Counted from the first letter of the stretch, positions 1 to 8,058 are shown. The stretch: DNA of 31,594 bases from an uncultured Porphyromonadaceae bacterium (GCA_902489275.1 CABTZK010000023.1:1-31594), one strand, 5' to 3'. The notes: generated by a model from the letters alone, not told the origin. A program made the numbers and translations.

Positions 1-189
1 GTATACTAACAAACTCTATAGGCAGTACATTCCAAAAAAGAGTGATTTCAAGGATTTTAAGGATAATCAAATCAAAGAATATCAATATAAAATAAATGCC
101 AGACCAAAAAAAGTTGGGATTCAGAACGCCACTTGAGACATTTTACTTAAATTTGCAAACGTAGTTGCATTTTGAAGTTGAATCTACCG
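1..189 (+). pseudogene. IS30-family transposase 3' end, copy 1 (frameshifted, cut by window edge)
   Basis: One reading frame gives the C-terminus of an IS30-family transposase: NKLYRQYIPKKSDF, then INARP. Compared with copy 2 (1453-1642) it lacks two bases in the A-run near 113-119, so the frame breaks and hits TGA early. The family's usual C-terminal pattern (NxLxRQYxPK...D...I...INxRPRxxLxFxTP) is split between the two copies. The true stop position would be TAG at 162-164, followed by about 25 nt of element end finishing near GAATCTACCG. The fragment starts at the window edge and probably continues to the left. It is about 95% identical to copy 2 by eye. Confidence 0.8.
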
Positions 190-192
190 AAT

Positions 193-206
193 TTTTAGCG
201 GACAGC
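193..206. repeat. Orphan inverted-repeat end resembling the IS4-family element at 4830-5941
   Basis: TTTTAGCGGACAGC matches the inner part of the right terminal inverted repeat at 5926-5939 exactly and in the same orientation, and is followed by a similar GATA/AATA. No other part of that element is found here; the sequence to its left is the IS30 end. It is best read as the scar of a lost or related element. A chance 14-bp match is unlikely but possible. Confidence 0.5.
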
Positions 207-339
207 GATATTTTTGCGGATTTTATGAAGTTTTAACGCTTCAAGGAGGGGCTTTTTCAAAATTATTGATATCTTTATACATTAGATGCAACTGCTGGTT
301 GACTCTATAATGTTTCGTCTGACTCAAGATTTTAACAAA

Positions 340-1041
340 ATGAATACAAAAACACCAGGAATCAAATGGAAGGCAATCGCTTTATTCTATGTAATTGCAG
401 TACTCATCCGAGCAATTGTGTTGAGGTATTGGGACTTTGTTGCCAGCCCTTTTATTGGCTGGCTTCGGGTGTGGGCACAAGGCATCGGGCCTTGTCTGGG
501 AGCCCTGGTAGCTGTATTGATATTCAAGCGCAAATTATATTGCACCCTCACGGGCAAGTCGGTCATAAAGTCTGTCTTCACGTTTGCCATTCCCCTCGTC
601 ATATGCTTCTTGCTTGACCGAAACCTGAGCCTTATTCTGATGGGTACGCTCATTTATTCGCTGCTTGAAGAAGTCGGATGGAGAGGTTATCTGCAAGGAG
701 AACTGATGGACATGAACCGCGTCTCAAGCAATTTTCTCATTGCCACCATGTGGTTTTTCTGGCACATTGCCATAAGGTTCGATATAGGAGGCCTAATCTT
801 CTTCGGCGTGTTGCTTCTCGGAGCTTGGGGTATTGGCAATATTGCCCGCGACACAAGAAGCCTAACGGCCTGTGCGTGTTTCCATACCCTGTTCAATTTT
901 TCAAACCATGGTTATTTCAGTTTCTCTCCAGGCATTATTGCCATTTATGTAGTGGTGTTTGTCTCCTGGCTCGTCATCTGGTATATACCGTGGAAGGAAA
1001 CAGTTCTGCGCTTGAAACGTTTGAACAATAAGCACTCATAA
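340..1041 (+). CDS. CPBP-family intramembrane metalloprotease (CAAX/Abi type)
   Basis: Integral membrane protein of about 233 residues with seven or so hydrophobic segments. It carries the CPBP signature: EEVGWRG (glutamates near residues 110-111, arginine near 115), a second motif FFWH (His near 142) and a third FHTLFNF (His near 182), which together form the presumed metal-binding and catalytic set. Family members cleave prenylated or other membrane peptides in eukaryotes. In bacteria many sit beside bacteriocin genes and are thought to give self-protection or process peptides, which fits the peptide-export cassette downstream. An in-frame ATG at 286 would add 18 poorly hydrophobic residues; 340 is preferred because a TAnnTTTG-like box lies just upstream of 286 and the family usually begins close to its first membrane helix. 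The gene lies between two IS30 fragments, so it was probably acquired horizontally. Confidence 0.75.
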   Translation: MNTKTPGIKWKAIALFYVIAVLIRAIVLRYWDFVASPFIGWLRVWAQGIGPCLGALVAVLIFKRKLYCTLTGKSVIKSVFTFAIPLVICFLLDRNLSLILMGTLIYSLLEEVGWRGYLQGELMDMNRVSSNFLIATMWFFWHIAIRFDIGGLIFFGVLLLGAWGIGNIARDTRSLTACACFHTLFNFSNHGYFSFSPGIIAIYVVVFVSWLVIWYIPWKETVLRLKRLNNKHS

Positions 1042-1068
1042 TTATCTTTCTGTGTGATGATGTTAGGA

Positions 1069-1257
1069 CTAACAGTGTTCCCTAAAAAGTTCAGCTATGG
1101 CCAGGTAGGAGTGAGTGAAGTCGTTGATTAGGAATCTATAGACATTGCCTGTGGCATAATCCTCGTAAACGACCATGCGAAGAGTGTCTAAATACCATTG
1201 GGAAGTTTTTGGGCCGGTAAGCCTTAAAACTGAAACTGTAAAATAACCATTAAACAA
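1069..1257 (-). pseudogene. IS4-type (DDE) transposase fragment
   Basis: A 62-residue minus-strand reading contains GNVYRFLINDF and LAIAELFREHC. These align with the stretch just before the YREK box of IS4-type transposases (usually VFLTNNF...TIAELYKxRW). The frame stops at the point where the conserved Trp of the RW motif should follow. Both the N-terminal catalytic domain and the C-terminal third are absent. It is a different element from the one at 4830-5941, since that transposase reads SLLTNDMDMDMEDIIAIYRKRW in the same region. Confidence 0.6.
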
Positions 1258-1280
1258 TTCAAAATAACTGAAAAATGGGC

Positions 1281-1341
1281 TTATATGACAAAAATGTGCA
1301 TAATTTAGAGACGTTTTCTTTTATGTGACAAAAATGTGCAT
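1281..1341. repeat. Two 21-bp direct repeats at 40-bp spacing
   Basis: The sequence around TGACAAAAATGTGCAT occurs at 1281-1301 and 1321-1341, with 20 of 21 bases identical and exactly 40 bp between starts. There is no coding signal across it. It could be a pair of protein-binding sites or the ends of decayed elements. Confidence 0.5.
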
Positions 1342-1392
1342 GGAATCTTCTGTGTTCCGTTTATCTACTAGGCTTGTGGCCTTTTATTAGGT

Positions 1393-1642
1393 TCTGGATA
1401 CGAAAATATATTTTGCCCATCCCTACTGCTCATGGGAAAAAGGACTCATTGAGTATACTAACAAACTCTATAGGCAGTACATTCCAAAAAGAGTGATTTC
1501 AAGGATTTTAAGGATAATCAAATCAAAGAATATCAATATAAAATAAATGCCAGACCAAGAAAAAAGTTGGGATTCAGAACGCCACTTGAGATATTTTACT
1601 TAAATTTGCAAACGTAATTGCATTTTGAAGTTGAATCTACCG
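1393..1642 (+). pseudogene. IS30-family transposase 3' end, copy 2 (frameshifted)
   Basis: The reading begins LDTKIYFAHPYCSW, continues EKGLIEYTNKLYRQYIPK, loses one A near 1489 (frameshift), then resumes in another frame as INARPRKKLGFRTP and LEIFYLNLQT before TAA at 1615-1617. This is the catalytic-core tail and C-terminus of an IS30-family transposase. The last 190 bp repeat copy 1 at 1-189. The N-terminal HTH and the first catalytic residues are missing. Upstream of about 1393 the homology is no longer readable. Confidence 0.8.
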
Positions 1643-1741
1643 CCAAGATTGTGAGTTTAGATATGCTTGTCTTGATTGTCGTAGCTTCCTTCAGAAGCCA
1701 GGAAATGTATATTCCAAACCTTTAAAGTGTCAATATAATCC

Positions 1742-2440
1742 ATGATAATGATGAAAAAGAAAATAATACAAGGTGTATTCATATACTTATCGATGTGTGT
1801 GCTGATTTCATGTGTAACACAACGAACTCTATTTTTCACCAACCATGCAACTGTTAGACTGAATGATAACTCCATAGAAAGTAACGGTCAGCCTATTTTA
1901 AGGATAGCACAATCGGTATTAAATCTTGAAGAGAAAAAACTAATATTCGAAAGAGATTCGCTGTCAAAGAATGCAAAGAGATATATATATGCTATTTTAC
2001 GAGAATGTCATTCAAGCCAAGATACACTTATTGTTATATCACAAGACTTTATTGTACTAAAAGGTCTCAAAACAAGCCACAAGCCTGATGCGAATTATAT
2101 GTATAACTTTGATTCTGAAATTGGACGTTGGGTCTGTTCATATATAGCTGTTCCAACTGAGGATATTCCGTCTGTGGACAAATCTTGTGTGTTTTTTAGA
2201 AAAGTATATGTGGTTGAGCGGAGAAATAGGATAATTGTCAAGGATTATTTTGGAGATATTTCTGTTATCTATGTTATACAAGGGAAGGATAAAAAAGCGA
2301 TTTTTAATACTACTTCCGTTTGGAGTCCATCTGAGTTTCCAGCCCTAATAACAACGACAAACTATATTCGAGAAAAACTGGATCCGATTAGCTACAATAT
2401 AGCGAAGAATAAATACTTTAACCAAACTAATAGATTATGA
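1742..2440 (+). CDS. Predicted lipoprotein of unknown function, coupled to the downstream OMP gene
   Basis: A 232-residue protein with a lipoprotein signal peptide: KKK near the N-terminus, a hydrophobic stretch, then a lipobox LISC with the acylated Cys near residue 24. The rest is soluble and mixed alpha/beta, with no catalytic motif I recognise. Three in-frame ATGs (1742, 1748, 1751) begin the gene and the choice hardly matters. Its TGA stop overlaps the start of the barrel gene as ATGA (2437-2440), which indicates translational coupling and a joint role at the cell envelope. It is AT-rich like its neighbours and unlike the core genes, so it is likely transferred. A periplasmic or surface partner of the outer-membrane barrel is the simplest reading, but this is inference. 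Confidence 0.7.
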   Translation: MIMMKKKIIQGVFIYLSMCVLISCVTQRTLFFTNHATVRLNDNSIESNGQPILRIAQSVLNLEEKKLIFERDSLSKNAKRYIYAILRECHSSQDTLIVISQDFIVLKGLKTSHKPDANYMYNFDSEIGRWVCSYIAVPTEDIPSVDKSCVFFRKVYVVERRNRIIVKDYFGDISVIYVIQGKDKKAIFNTTSVWSPSEFPALITTTNYIREKLDPISYNIAKNKYFNQTNRL

Positions 2441-4749
2441 GGAAGACATTAACGATAGTCGTTTTTTGTTTCATCTCTCAAATCTCGATGTTCTCTCAGG
2501 AGAAATACTCGGGACAAGTAGTTTCATCAAAAGATAGGACTCCGGTAGCTTTTGCCAATGTGGTAATATTAACAAATGACTCTTCTTTTCTTGCAGGAGG
2601 AGTTACCGATGAAAAGGGAATATATTCTATTGAAATCGAAGAAGGGAAAATTCCTCATTTGTTCAAAGTAACTTGTATCGGCTATGAAAGTTTGATACAA
2701 CCTATGAGTTTATATCCTCAAGAGGGGGCGACTCTTGTACTGAAAGTACATACCGGTCAACTTCAGGAAGTGACAGTCTTGGGCAAACGTAAAGCCTTTT
2801 CTCTGAAGGATGGCACTTTTATCGCCAATGTTTCGACTATACCTTCACTTAAAAATAGCGGTTCCATTGATGACCTGCTGAATAGTATTCCTTTTGTTCA
2901 AGGCGGCGGAGGTGTCTACTCAGTTTTAGGTACAGGTGGCAGTGCGACTCTTTATCTTGACGGTCAAAAAGTACAGGATTCCGGTACTCTACAGCGACTG
3001 CGTTCCCAAGATATCGCAAGTGTAGAAGTCCTTAACACTCCCGGAGTTCAGTACAAGGCTTCCACTAAATCGATTATCAAAATTAATACCATCAAGAAGC
3101 AAAACAGCACAAGTTTGTCTGCCTCTCAATACGCTCTAATGCAAAACAGACTTAGTACATATACAGGAGTCAATATCTCTCATAGTAACACACGGACTTA
3201 CTGGAATTTCAATCTAGGTTATAGCCATACTGCCATGTCAAATCAGAATAGTGATTACTATGCTTTGCGGAATAATAGTGGTAATTTGTCTGAAACCTCA
3301 AGTTCATCAGATATCATCAACCGAAGCGATTTTCTTATCGGAGGGTTAGGTCTGAATATATCACCCTCTAAAGAGACCAATATAGGTCTTGTCTCTAACT
3401 TCAATATCGGAAATGTGAAATTTGACATTCATTCAAACGGTCTGAAACATTCCGAAAATGGAGTTGAACTATTGAATACACCATTCACATCGCAATTAAG
3501 GACAAAACCGTACAAATCAACCTCGAGTTTGTATTATAATGGAAAGATTGGCAAAACAAGTATGAATGTCACTGATGAATTCCTTTTTGGAAGTTCCACT
3601 AAGACCTTTTCATACGATGAAACTTCTACTTCTTCATCCGTAGAAACAACCGGCGAACAGAGTTATGTAATGAACTCGGCAATGTTATCATTCCAAACAC
3701 CTGCCAAGGGAATGAAATTGGGATATGGTGCTGAAATGACCGTCAGCTTCAATAAGAATAGCCTTTTTAAGCATGAGCAAGGGATAACCACCGATGTCAT
3801 TAATTCCACTGTCAAGAACAGACAAACTCTTTGGGCGGCATTCTTTGACATGAGGACCAGTTGGAAAGAACTGACATTATATGCAGGAGTACGCTACGAA
3901 TATGAAGTATCTTCATATATCCAGAATGGGATAAAACAGCTTTTCCAGAAACCATCCCCTCATTTTCTGAGTCCGACCCTTTCTCTGTCTTATTCCGGAA
4001 AAGGCATTCGAACAACTCTGTCTTATAGAAAGAGTCTCAATCGGCCTGCGTACTCGTCCTTAAATAACTTTATAATCATCGAAAACCAATACATTTATCA
4101 GCAGGGGAATCCTTTCCTGCTTAACCAGACAAATGATGTTATACAGCTTCTTGGTACATACAAGAAACTATCATTCAATGTAAGCTATAATTATATACAA
4201 AATACGGCGACGACTGCATTGACGAGATATGAATCCAAGGAAAATGTTGTTTTAAAGCGAGTGATAAATATTCCCAATTATTCTATGATTTTCCTCAGTC
4301 TGAATTGGAAAGATTCGTATGGTCCCTACTCTCCGTCAATAGGTGTCAGTTTCCAAAAACAGTTTGTAGAATACAATGGTGACTCTTTTGGTCGTCCTAT
4401 GTTCAGGCTCTCAACCGAGCACTATATAGACTTGGGCAAAAATTGGCGTTCTGGAGTTTACGCCGGCTATTCGAGTAGAAATAATAATCTTTTCACAGAC
4501 CTCTCTGATAGATGGAATTATCGCATTATGCTCTCAAAAAGCATCAAGAATTTCACATTTGATCTAAATCTCCAGAATTTGTTCCTTGATAACAAACTCT
4601 ACAGAGTGAGAGAAATGTCGGGTATCATTTCCAGAGAAATAGAAGCGCAGGATTTTTCAGGCATTAGTTTGAACATTTCATACCGCATTAATTCTGTTAA
4701 AGCCAGCTATAGAAACAAAAAGACCAGCAATGAGAGCAAGCGTTTTTGA
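2437..4749 (+). CDS. Outer-membrane beta-barrel protein (OMP_b-brl_3 / TonB-receptor-like)
   Basis: A 770-residue protein. Residues 1-21 form a signal peptide. Residues about 24-105 are a carboxypeptidase-regulatory-like domain (SGQVVSS...PVAFANVVILTND, GGVTDEKGIYSIEI). Residues about 105-215 are plug-like (EVTVLGKR, then DDLLNSIPFVQ, LYLDGQKV, IASVEVLNTPGVQY). The remainder is a long barrel rich in alternating aromatic/polar strands. This is the domain order of the Bacteroidetes OMP_b-brl_3 family, relatives of TonB-dependent receptors; no clear TonB box was found. Homologues often sit beside C39-peptidase ABC transporters and radical-SAM peptide genes. Here the next gene starts inside its last codons (ATG at 4730) and encodes a C39 peptidase start, so the likely role is passage of an exported peptide across the outer membrane. 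Confidence 0.8.
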   Translation: MRKTLTIVVFCFISQISMFSQEKYSGQVVSSKDRTPVAFANVVILTNDSSFLAGGVTDEKGIYSIEIEEGKIPHLFKVTCIGYESLIQPMSLYPQEGATLVLKVHTGQLQEVTVLGKRKAFSLKDGTFIANVSTIPSLKNSGSIDDLLNSIPFVQGGGGVYSVLGTGGSATLYLDGQKVQDSGTLQRLRSQDIASVEVLNTPGVQYKASTKSIIKINTIKKQNSTSLSASQYALMQNRLSTYTGVNISHSNTRTYWNFNLGYSHTAMSNQNSDYYALRNNSGNLSETSSSSDIINRSDFLIGGLGLNISPSKETNIGLVSNFNIGNVKFDIHSNGLKHSENGVELLNTPFTSQLRTKPYKSTSSLYYNGKIGKTSMNVTDEFLFGSSTKTFSYDETSTSSSVETTGEQSYVMNSAMLSFQTPAKGMKLGYGAEMTVSFNKNSLFKHEQGITTDVINSTVKNRQTLWAAFFDMRTSWKELTLYAGVRYEYEVSSYIQNGIKQLFQKPSPHFLSPTLSLSYSGKGIRTTLSYRKSLNRPAYSSLNNFIIIENQYIYQQGNPFLLNQTNDVIQLLGTYKKLSFNVSYNYIQNTATTALTRYESKENVVLKRVINIPNYSMIFLSLNWKDSYGPYSPSIGVSFQKQFVEYNGDSFGRPMFRLSTEHYIDLGKNWRSGVYAGYSSRNNNLFTDLSDRWNYRIMLSKSIKNFTFDLNLQNLFLDNKLYRVREMSGIISREIEAQDFSGISLNISYRINSVKASYRNKKTSNESKRF

Positions 4750-4843
4750 TACTTTCTTTCATAAAAAAATATGCTCTTTTCGGCAGTATGACTCGATGGA
4801 TTGTGGTCCGACGTGTCTAAAAATAATTATTGCTGTCCGCTAA
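4730..4843 (+). pseudogene. N-terminus of a C39-peptidase (bacteriocin-type) ABC transporter, truncated
   Basis: A 37-codon frame opens with ATG at 4730, overlaps the end of the barrel gene by 20 bp and reads QYDSMDCGPTCLK near residues 19-31. This is the hallmark start of peptidase C39, in which the Cys of DCGPTCL is the catalytic nucleophile that removes double-glycine leaders during export. The homology stops within a few residues, exactly at the left inverted repeat of the IS4-family element; the last codons come from the IS. The peptidase His/Asp, membrane domain and ABC domain are all missing. They are not found beyond the right end of the element: the joined empty site would give only KYKDTKIAR before a stop. 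The transporter was therefore already broken or was lost by deletion. Confidence 0.75.
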
Positions 4844-4867
4844 AACTCCAAAGAGCATAAATATTCC

Positions 4868-4907
4868 GCCCGAAGTCCTTTTAATTGGTACTTCGGGCTT
4901 GTTTTTT
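4868..4907 (+). terminator. Rho-independent terminator inside the left end of the IS
   Basis: Nine-bp stem GCCCGAAGT (4868-4876) / ACTTCGGGC (4890-4898), 13-nt loop, then TTGTTTTTT. It points right, so it would stop transcripts entering from the barrel/C39 operon rather than end the transposase message. Confidence 0.75.
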
Positions 4908-4924
4908 CCAAAAGTAAGCCCCCT

Positions 4925-5831
4925 CTAATCAAACAGTCTTGGCTCAGGAGGTGTTTCTTTCGCCTCTTGAACCATTTTTGCCCGATCTTTTTCAGGTTCT
5001 TCAAGGAAAGTGTAGCAGTTCACATAATACATGAGCATGATTCTTATTATTGTAGCCAATCCGGAGAAACTCCAAGGTCGTTTGATACGCTTTTGTATGA
5101 CCATCAGAAGGAGATTGGCTATCAGGGTAACCCAGATCTGTATCTTGATGGCGTTGGCACTCTCCCCATAGAAGTATCTAAGCGGGAAATTTTGTTTCAA
5201 CTGCTTGAACAGCAGCTCAATTTCCCATCTTTTGCGGTATATGGCAATAATGTCTTCCATATCCATATCCATGTCGTTGGTGAGCAACGACATGACTTTC
5301 GGCTTTTTCTTTGTGAGGTCAACGTAAGTGACAATGCGGGCCTTGTGTCTGGTATCCTCCCCGTCCTTGATATGCTTTTTGAACTCCACAACTTGGACTC
5401 TGTATTCCATGAGACCGCACGGTGACATATACATCATGTCAGAAAGTCCCTCATATACAAGGTTTTTCTTCATCTTGGTCACGTATATGACACCACGGTT
5501 GGTGAGTTCCTCAAACTTCGAGTAGTCTATATAGGCCCTGTCCATGGCAATGATGTCTCCGTCGTTATAATTCGTGGGTTTCAACATGAGACTGTCATTG
5601 GTTGCGGCAGATGTGAACCTGATGTCAGACGGCACACCCTCGTTTGCGTGGATGTTGGTGTGCACTTTTATGCCGCCCTTCTTCTTCCCCGCCTTGGGAT
5701 ATCTTCCCACGCCCTTGAATATGAGGTTGGAAAACAGGGTTATTGTAGTGGAGTCGATGATTTGCAGACGGCTGATCCATGAGGGAATCTGCCTGTTTCG
5801 GCTGTCCGATAAAATGCGTACCTTTGTTCAT
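4925..5831 (-). pseudogene. IS4-family transposase (DUF4372-class), internal deletion and frameshift
   Basis: The start MNKGTHFIGQP (ATG 5831-5829) is typical of this transposase class, but the frame then diverges. In a different frame the catalytic domain resumes at about 5775 with RLQIIDSTT (first catalytic Asp), continues through KGGIKVHTNIHANEG, IIAMDRAYIDY (second Asp) and the YREK box YRKRWEIELLFKQLK (catalytic Glu), and ends EPRLFD. About 100-110 residues between IGQP and QIPSWISRLQIID appear to be deleted, with a shift of frame, so no active enzyme can be made from this copy. The C-terminal 261 residues form an open frame from 5710. Confidence 0.85.
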
Positions 5832-5874
5832 GGTTACTTGAATGTATATTAACAAGAAACAAAGGTAACTAAAA

Positions 5875-5913
5875 GGGCTGAATTCTAAGCGAGGAATCCA
5901 GCCCTAATTTTTT
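5875..5913 (+). terminator. Hairpin terminator inside the right end of the IS
   Basis: Stem GGGCTGAATTC (5875-5885) / GAATCCAGCCC (5894-5904) with one mismatch, followed by TAATTTTTTT on the plus strand. On the minus strand it lies in the transposase leader, where it could hinder translation from external transcripts, as such hairpins do in IS4 relatives (inference). Confidence 0.6.
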
Positions 5914-6075
5914 GCTCAAAAAAAGTTTTAGCGGACAGCAATAATTAAATATAAAGATACAAAAATAGCGAGATGACCAATTTTTTTATCACTTTCTTAT
6001 CCCGAATTCGGGTTATATGAAATTATGCGCTCATCAACCAGGCAGGCTTTGCTGCCGTGAGGATTGAAGTGAAGA

Positions 6076-6104
6076 AAGTCGCCAGGCATCATGTCTGGCG
6101 ACTT
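6076..6104 (-). terminator. Probable pckA terminator
   Basis: Ten-bp perfect stem AAGTCGCCAG (6076-6085) / CTGGCGACTT (6095-6104) with a 9-nt loop, 45 nt past the pckA stop. On the minus strand the following TTCTTCACTTC is only moderately U-rich. Confidence 0.5.
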
Positions 6105-6149
6105 CCATAAACTGGGTATATCTAAATTTGTTTTATTATTCTTTCAAGT

Positions 6150-7760
6150 TTAGAGTTGAGGACCGGCGGCAACCAGTGCCTTGCCGGCTGCGGTGTCTTC
6201 ATACTTCACAAAGTTCTTGATGAAGCGGGCGGCCAGATCCTTGGCTTTCTCGTCCCATTCAGCTGGGTTAGCGTAGGTGTCGCGAGGATCCAGGATGCCA
6301 GTGTCGACGCCCTCAAGTTGAGTGGGAACGACGAAGTTGAAGTAAGGAATGGTCTTGGTGGGGGCAGCGTCGATGCTGTGGTTCAGGATGGCGTCGATGA
6401 TGCCGCGCGTGTCGCGAATCGAGATGCGCTTGCCCGTTCCGTTCCAGCCCGTGTTCACGAGATAGGCTTTCGCGCCGCTGGCCTGCATGCGCTTCACCAG
6501 CTCGTCGGCATACTTAGTGGGGTGCAGTTCCAGGAATGCCTGGCCAAAGCATGCGCTGAAGGTTGGGGTGGGCTCGGTGATGCCGCGCTCTGTGCCTGCT
6601 AACTTAGCCGTGAATCCGCTCAGGAAATAGTACTTGGTCTGCTCGTCGTTCAGGATGGACACAGGGGGCAGCACGCCAAAGGCGTCGGCGCTCAGGAAGA
6701 TGACCTGCTTGGCCGCTGGGCCCTCGGAGGTGGGGCGCTGGATGTTCTTGATGTGGTAGATGGGATAGCTCACGCGGGTGTTTTCAGTCACACTCTTGTC
6801 GGCGAAATCAATCTTCCCATTCTTGTCGACCGTCACGTTCTCCAGCAGCGCGTCGCGCTTGATTGCGCCATAGATGTCGGGTTCTGCTTCCTTGTCGAGG
6901 TTAATCACCTTGGCATAGCAGCCGCCCTCAAAGTTGAACACGCCTTGGTCGTCCCATCCGTGCTCGTCGTCGCCGATGAGTTTGCGCTTGGGGTCGGTGC
7001 TCAAGGTCGTCTTGCCCGTGCCCGACAAGCCGAAGAAAATAGCGGTATTCTCGCCATTCAGGTCGGTGTTGGCCGAGCAGTGCATGGAGGCAATGCCCTT
7101 CAGTGGCAGGAAGTAGTTCATCATCGAGAACAAGCCTTTCTTCATCTCGCCGCCATACCAGGTGTTGATGATCACTTGCTCCTTGCTGGTGACGTTAAAC
7201 ACCACTGCCGTTTCGCTGTTCAAACCCAATTCCTTGTAATTGGGAATGGTAGCCTTGCTGGCGTTGAACACGAGAAAATCGGGCTCTTGGTCAAAGTCGG
7301 CCTCGCTTTGGGGGCGAATGAACATGTTGGTCACAAAGTGAGCCTGCCATGCCACCTCGACGATGAAGCGCACTTTCATGCGTGTGTCCTTGTGGGTGCC
7401 GCAGAAACCGTCGACCACGTAGAGTTTCTTGTTAGAGAGTTCCTTCAAGGCTATCTCCTTGACGGCTGCCCATGTTTCCTTGCTTACCTTTTTGTTATCG
7501 TTCTTGTAATTCTCGCTGGTCCACCAGATGGTGTCGTGTGAATTCTCGTCGTCGACAATGAATTTGTCTTTGGGAGAACGGCCAGTGTAAATGCCTGTCA
7601 TCACGTTGATAGCGCCCAGCTCGGTCTCTTGGCCCACGTCGAAGCCTTCCAAGCATGGCTTAGTCTCTTCATTGAACAAAACCTCATAGGAGGGATTATA
7701 CAGAACTTCGGTTGTTCCTGTGATTCCGTACTTTTCGAGGACTTTCTTATCAAATGCCAT
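6150..7760 (-). CDS. pckA: Phosphoenolpyruvate carboxykinase (ATP)
   Basis: A 536-residue cytosolic enzyme that interconverts oxaloacetate + ATP and phosphoenolpyruvate + CO2 + ADP (EC 4.1.1.49). In succinate-producing Bacteroidales it normally runs in the carboxylating direction to fix CO2. Diagnostic motifs: TGRSPKDKF (near 59-67), the P-loop GLSGTGKTT (244-252), the metal-binding kinase-2 motif LIGDDEHGWDD (261-271), and TGWNGTGKRISI near the C-terminus. Length and motif order are those of the ATP-dependent family; the GTP enzymes differ. It is transcribed alone on the minus strand, with a hairpin behind it and a TATTTTTG -7 box about 100 nt upstream. The start MAFDKKVLEKYG fits the family N-terminus. 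Codon use is GC-rich, in sharp contrast to the IS region beside it. Confidence 0.97.
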   Translation of the reverse strand: MAFDKKVLEKYGITGTTEVLYNPSYEVLFNEETKPCLEGFDVGQETELGAINVMTGIYTGRSPKDKFIVDDENSHDTIWWTSENYKNDNKKVSKETWAAVKEIALKELSNKKLYVVDGFCGTHKDTRMKVRFIVEVAWQAHFVTNMFIRPQSEADFDQEPDFLVFNASKATIPNYKELGLNSETAVVFNVTSKEQVIINTWYGGEMKKGLFSMMNYFLPLKGIASMHCSANTDLNGENTAIFFGLSGTGKTTLSTDPKRKLIGDDEHGWDDQGVFNFEGGCYAKVINLDKEAEPDIYGAIKRDALLENVTVDKNGKIDFADKSVTENTRVSYPIYHIKNIQRPTSEGPAAKQVIFLSADAFGVLPPVSILNDEQTKYYFLSGFTAKLAGTERGITEPTPTFSACFGQAFLELHPTKYADELVKRMQASGAKAYLVNTGWNGTGKRISIRDTRGIIDAILNHSIDAAPTKTIPYFNFVVPTQLEGVDTGILDPRDTYANPAEWDEKAKDLAARFIKNFVKYEDTAAGKALVAAGPQL

Positions 7761-7858
7761 ATCGAAGAAATTTTAAGAATTAGTGTATAAGTGAATTAAA
7801 TAAATTGCGAAATATGGTGTCAAATTTCCTGATTTCATTTAGCCTATAAAATCAACTG

Positions 7859-7866
7859 CAAAAATA
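7859..7866 (-). promoter_or_regulatory. pckA promoter -7 box
   Basis: TATTTTTG on the minus strand matches TAnnTTTG exactly. The -33 element is poor (TTCG at about 18 nt). It predicts a leader of roughly 90 nt. Confidence 0.45.
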
Positions 7867-8058
7867 CTCATTTTATTTTTTTGACGAAACAATAATTATG
7901 GAAAAAAAATCCACAATCCCTGAATATTATGTTTTTTTATCATTCAAGGATGGAAATTAGCAAATTTAAACGCAGAGTGGATGACATAAGGAAAAATGTG
8001 ACTTGGGGTGCGGTATCGCGACTGAATTTTATTCTTCGTTGGATTTTTCAGAGAAAAT

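Larger units (their letters stand above)
1042..1741. other. Gene-free stretch of insertion-sequence debris
   Basis: This interval holds the IS4-type fragment (1069-1257), the 21-bp direct repeats and the second IS30 fragment, followed by about 100 bp of AT-rich leader before the lipoprotein gene. No intact coding region is seen on either strand. Confidence 0.7.
4830..5941 (-). mobile_element. IS4-family insertion sequence, internally deleted
   Basis: The element is bounded by perfect 18-bp inverted repeats: TTGCTGTCCGCTAAAACT at 4830-4847 and its complement at 5924-5941. TAATTA flanks both ends (4824-4829, 5942-5947) and may be the target duplication, although it is self-complementary and so could belong to the repeat. 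The transposase reads on the minus strand. At 1112 bp the element is several hundred bp shorter than an intact relative with a transposase of roughly 390 residues would be. Hairpin terminators sit just inside both ends. Confidence 0.85.

Noticed and set aside
148..155. TAAATTTG inside the IS30 end (also at 1601-1608) as an outward promoter
   Set aside because: The -7 box is perfect but no -33 element lies at 19-21 nt, and the bases are explained as transposase codons for Leu-Asn-Leu.
1657..1875. Minus-strand frame of 72 codons overlapping the lipoprotein start
   Set aside because: It has no recognisable features and lies over the signal peptide of the coupled lipoprotein gene.
6001..6012. 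Perfect palindrome CCCGAATTCGGG past the IS
   Set aside because: It is a single 12-bp palindrome with no partner site or T-run; function cannot be supported.
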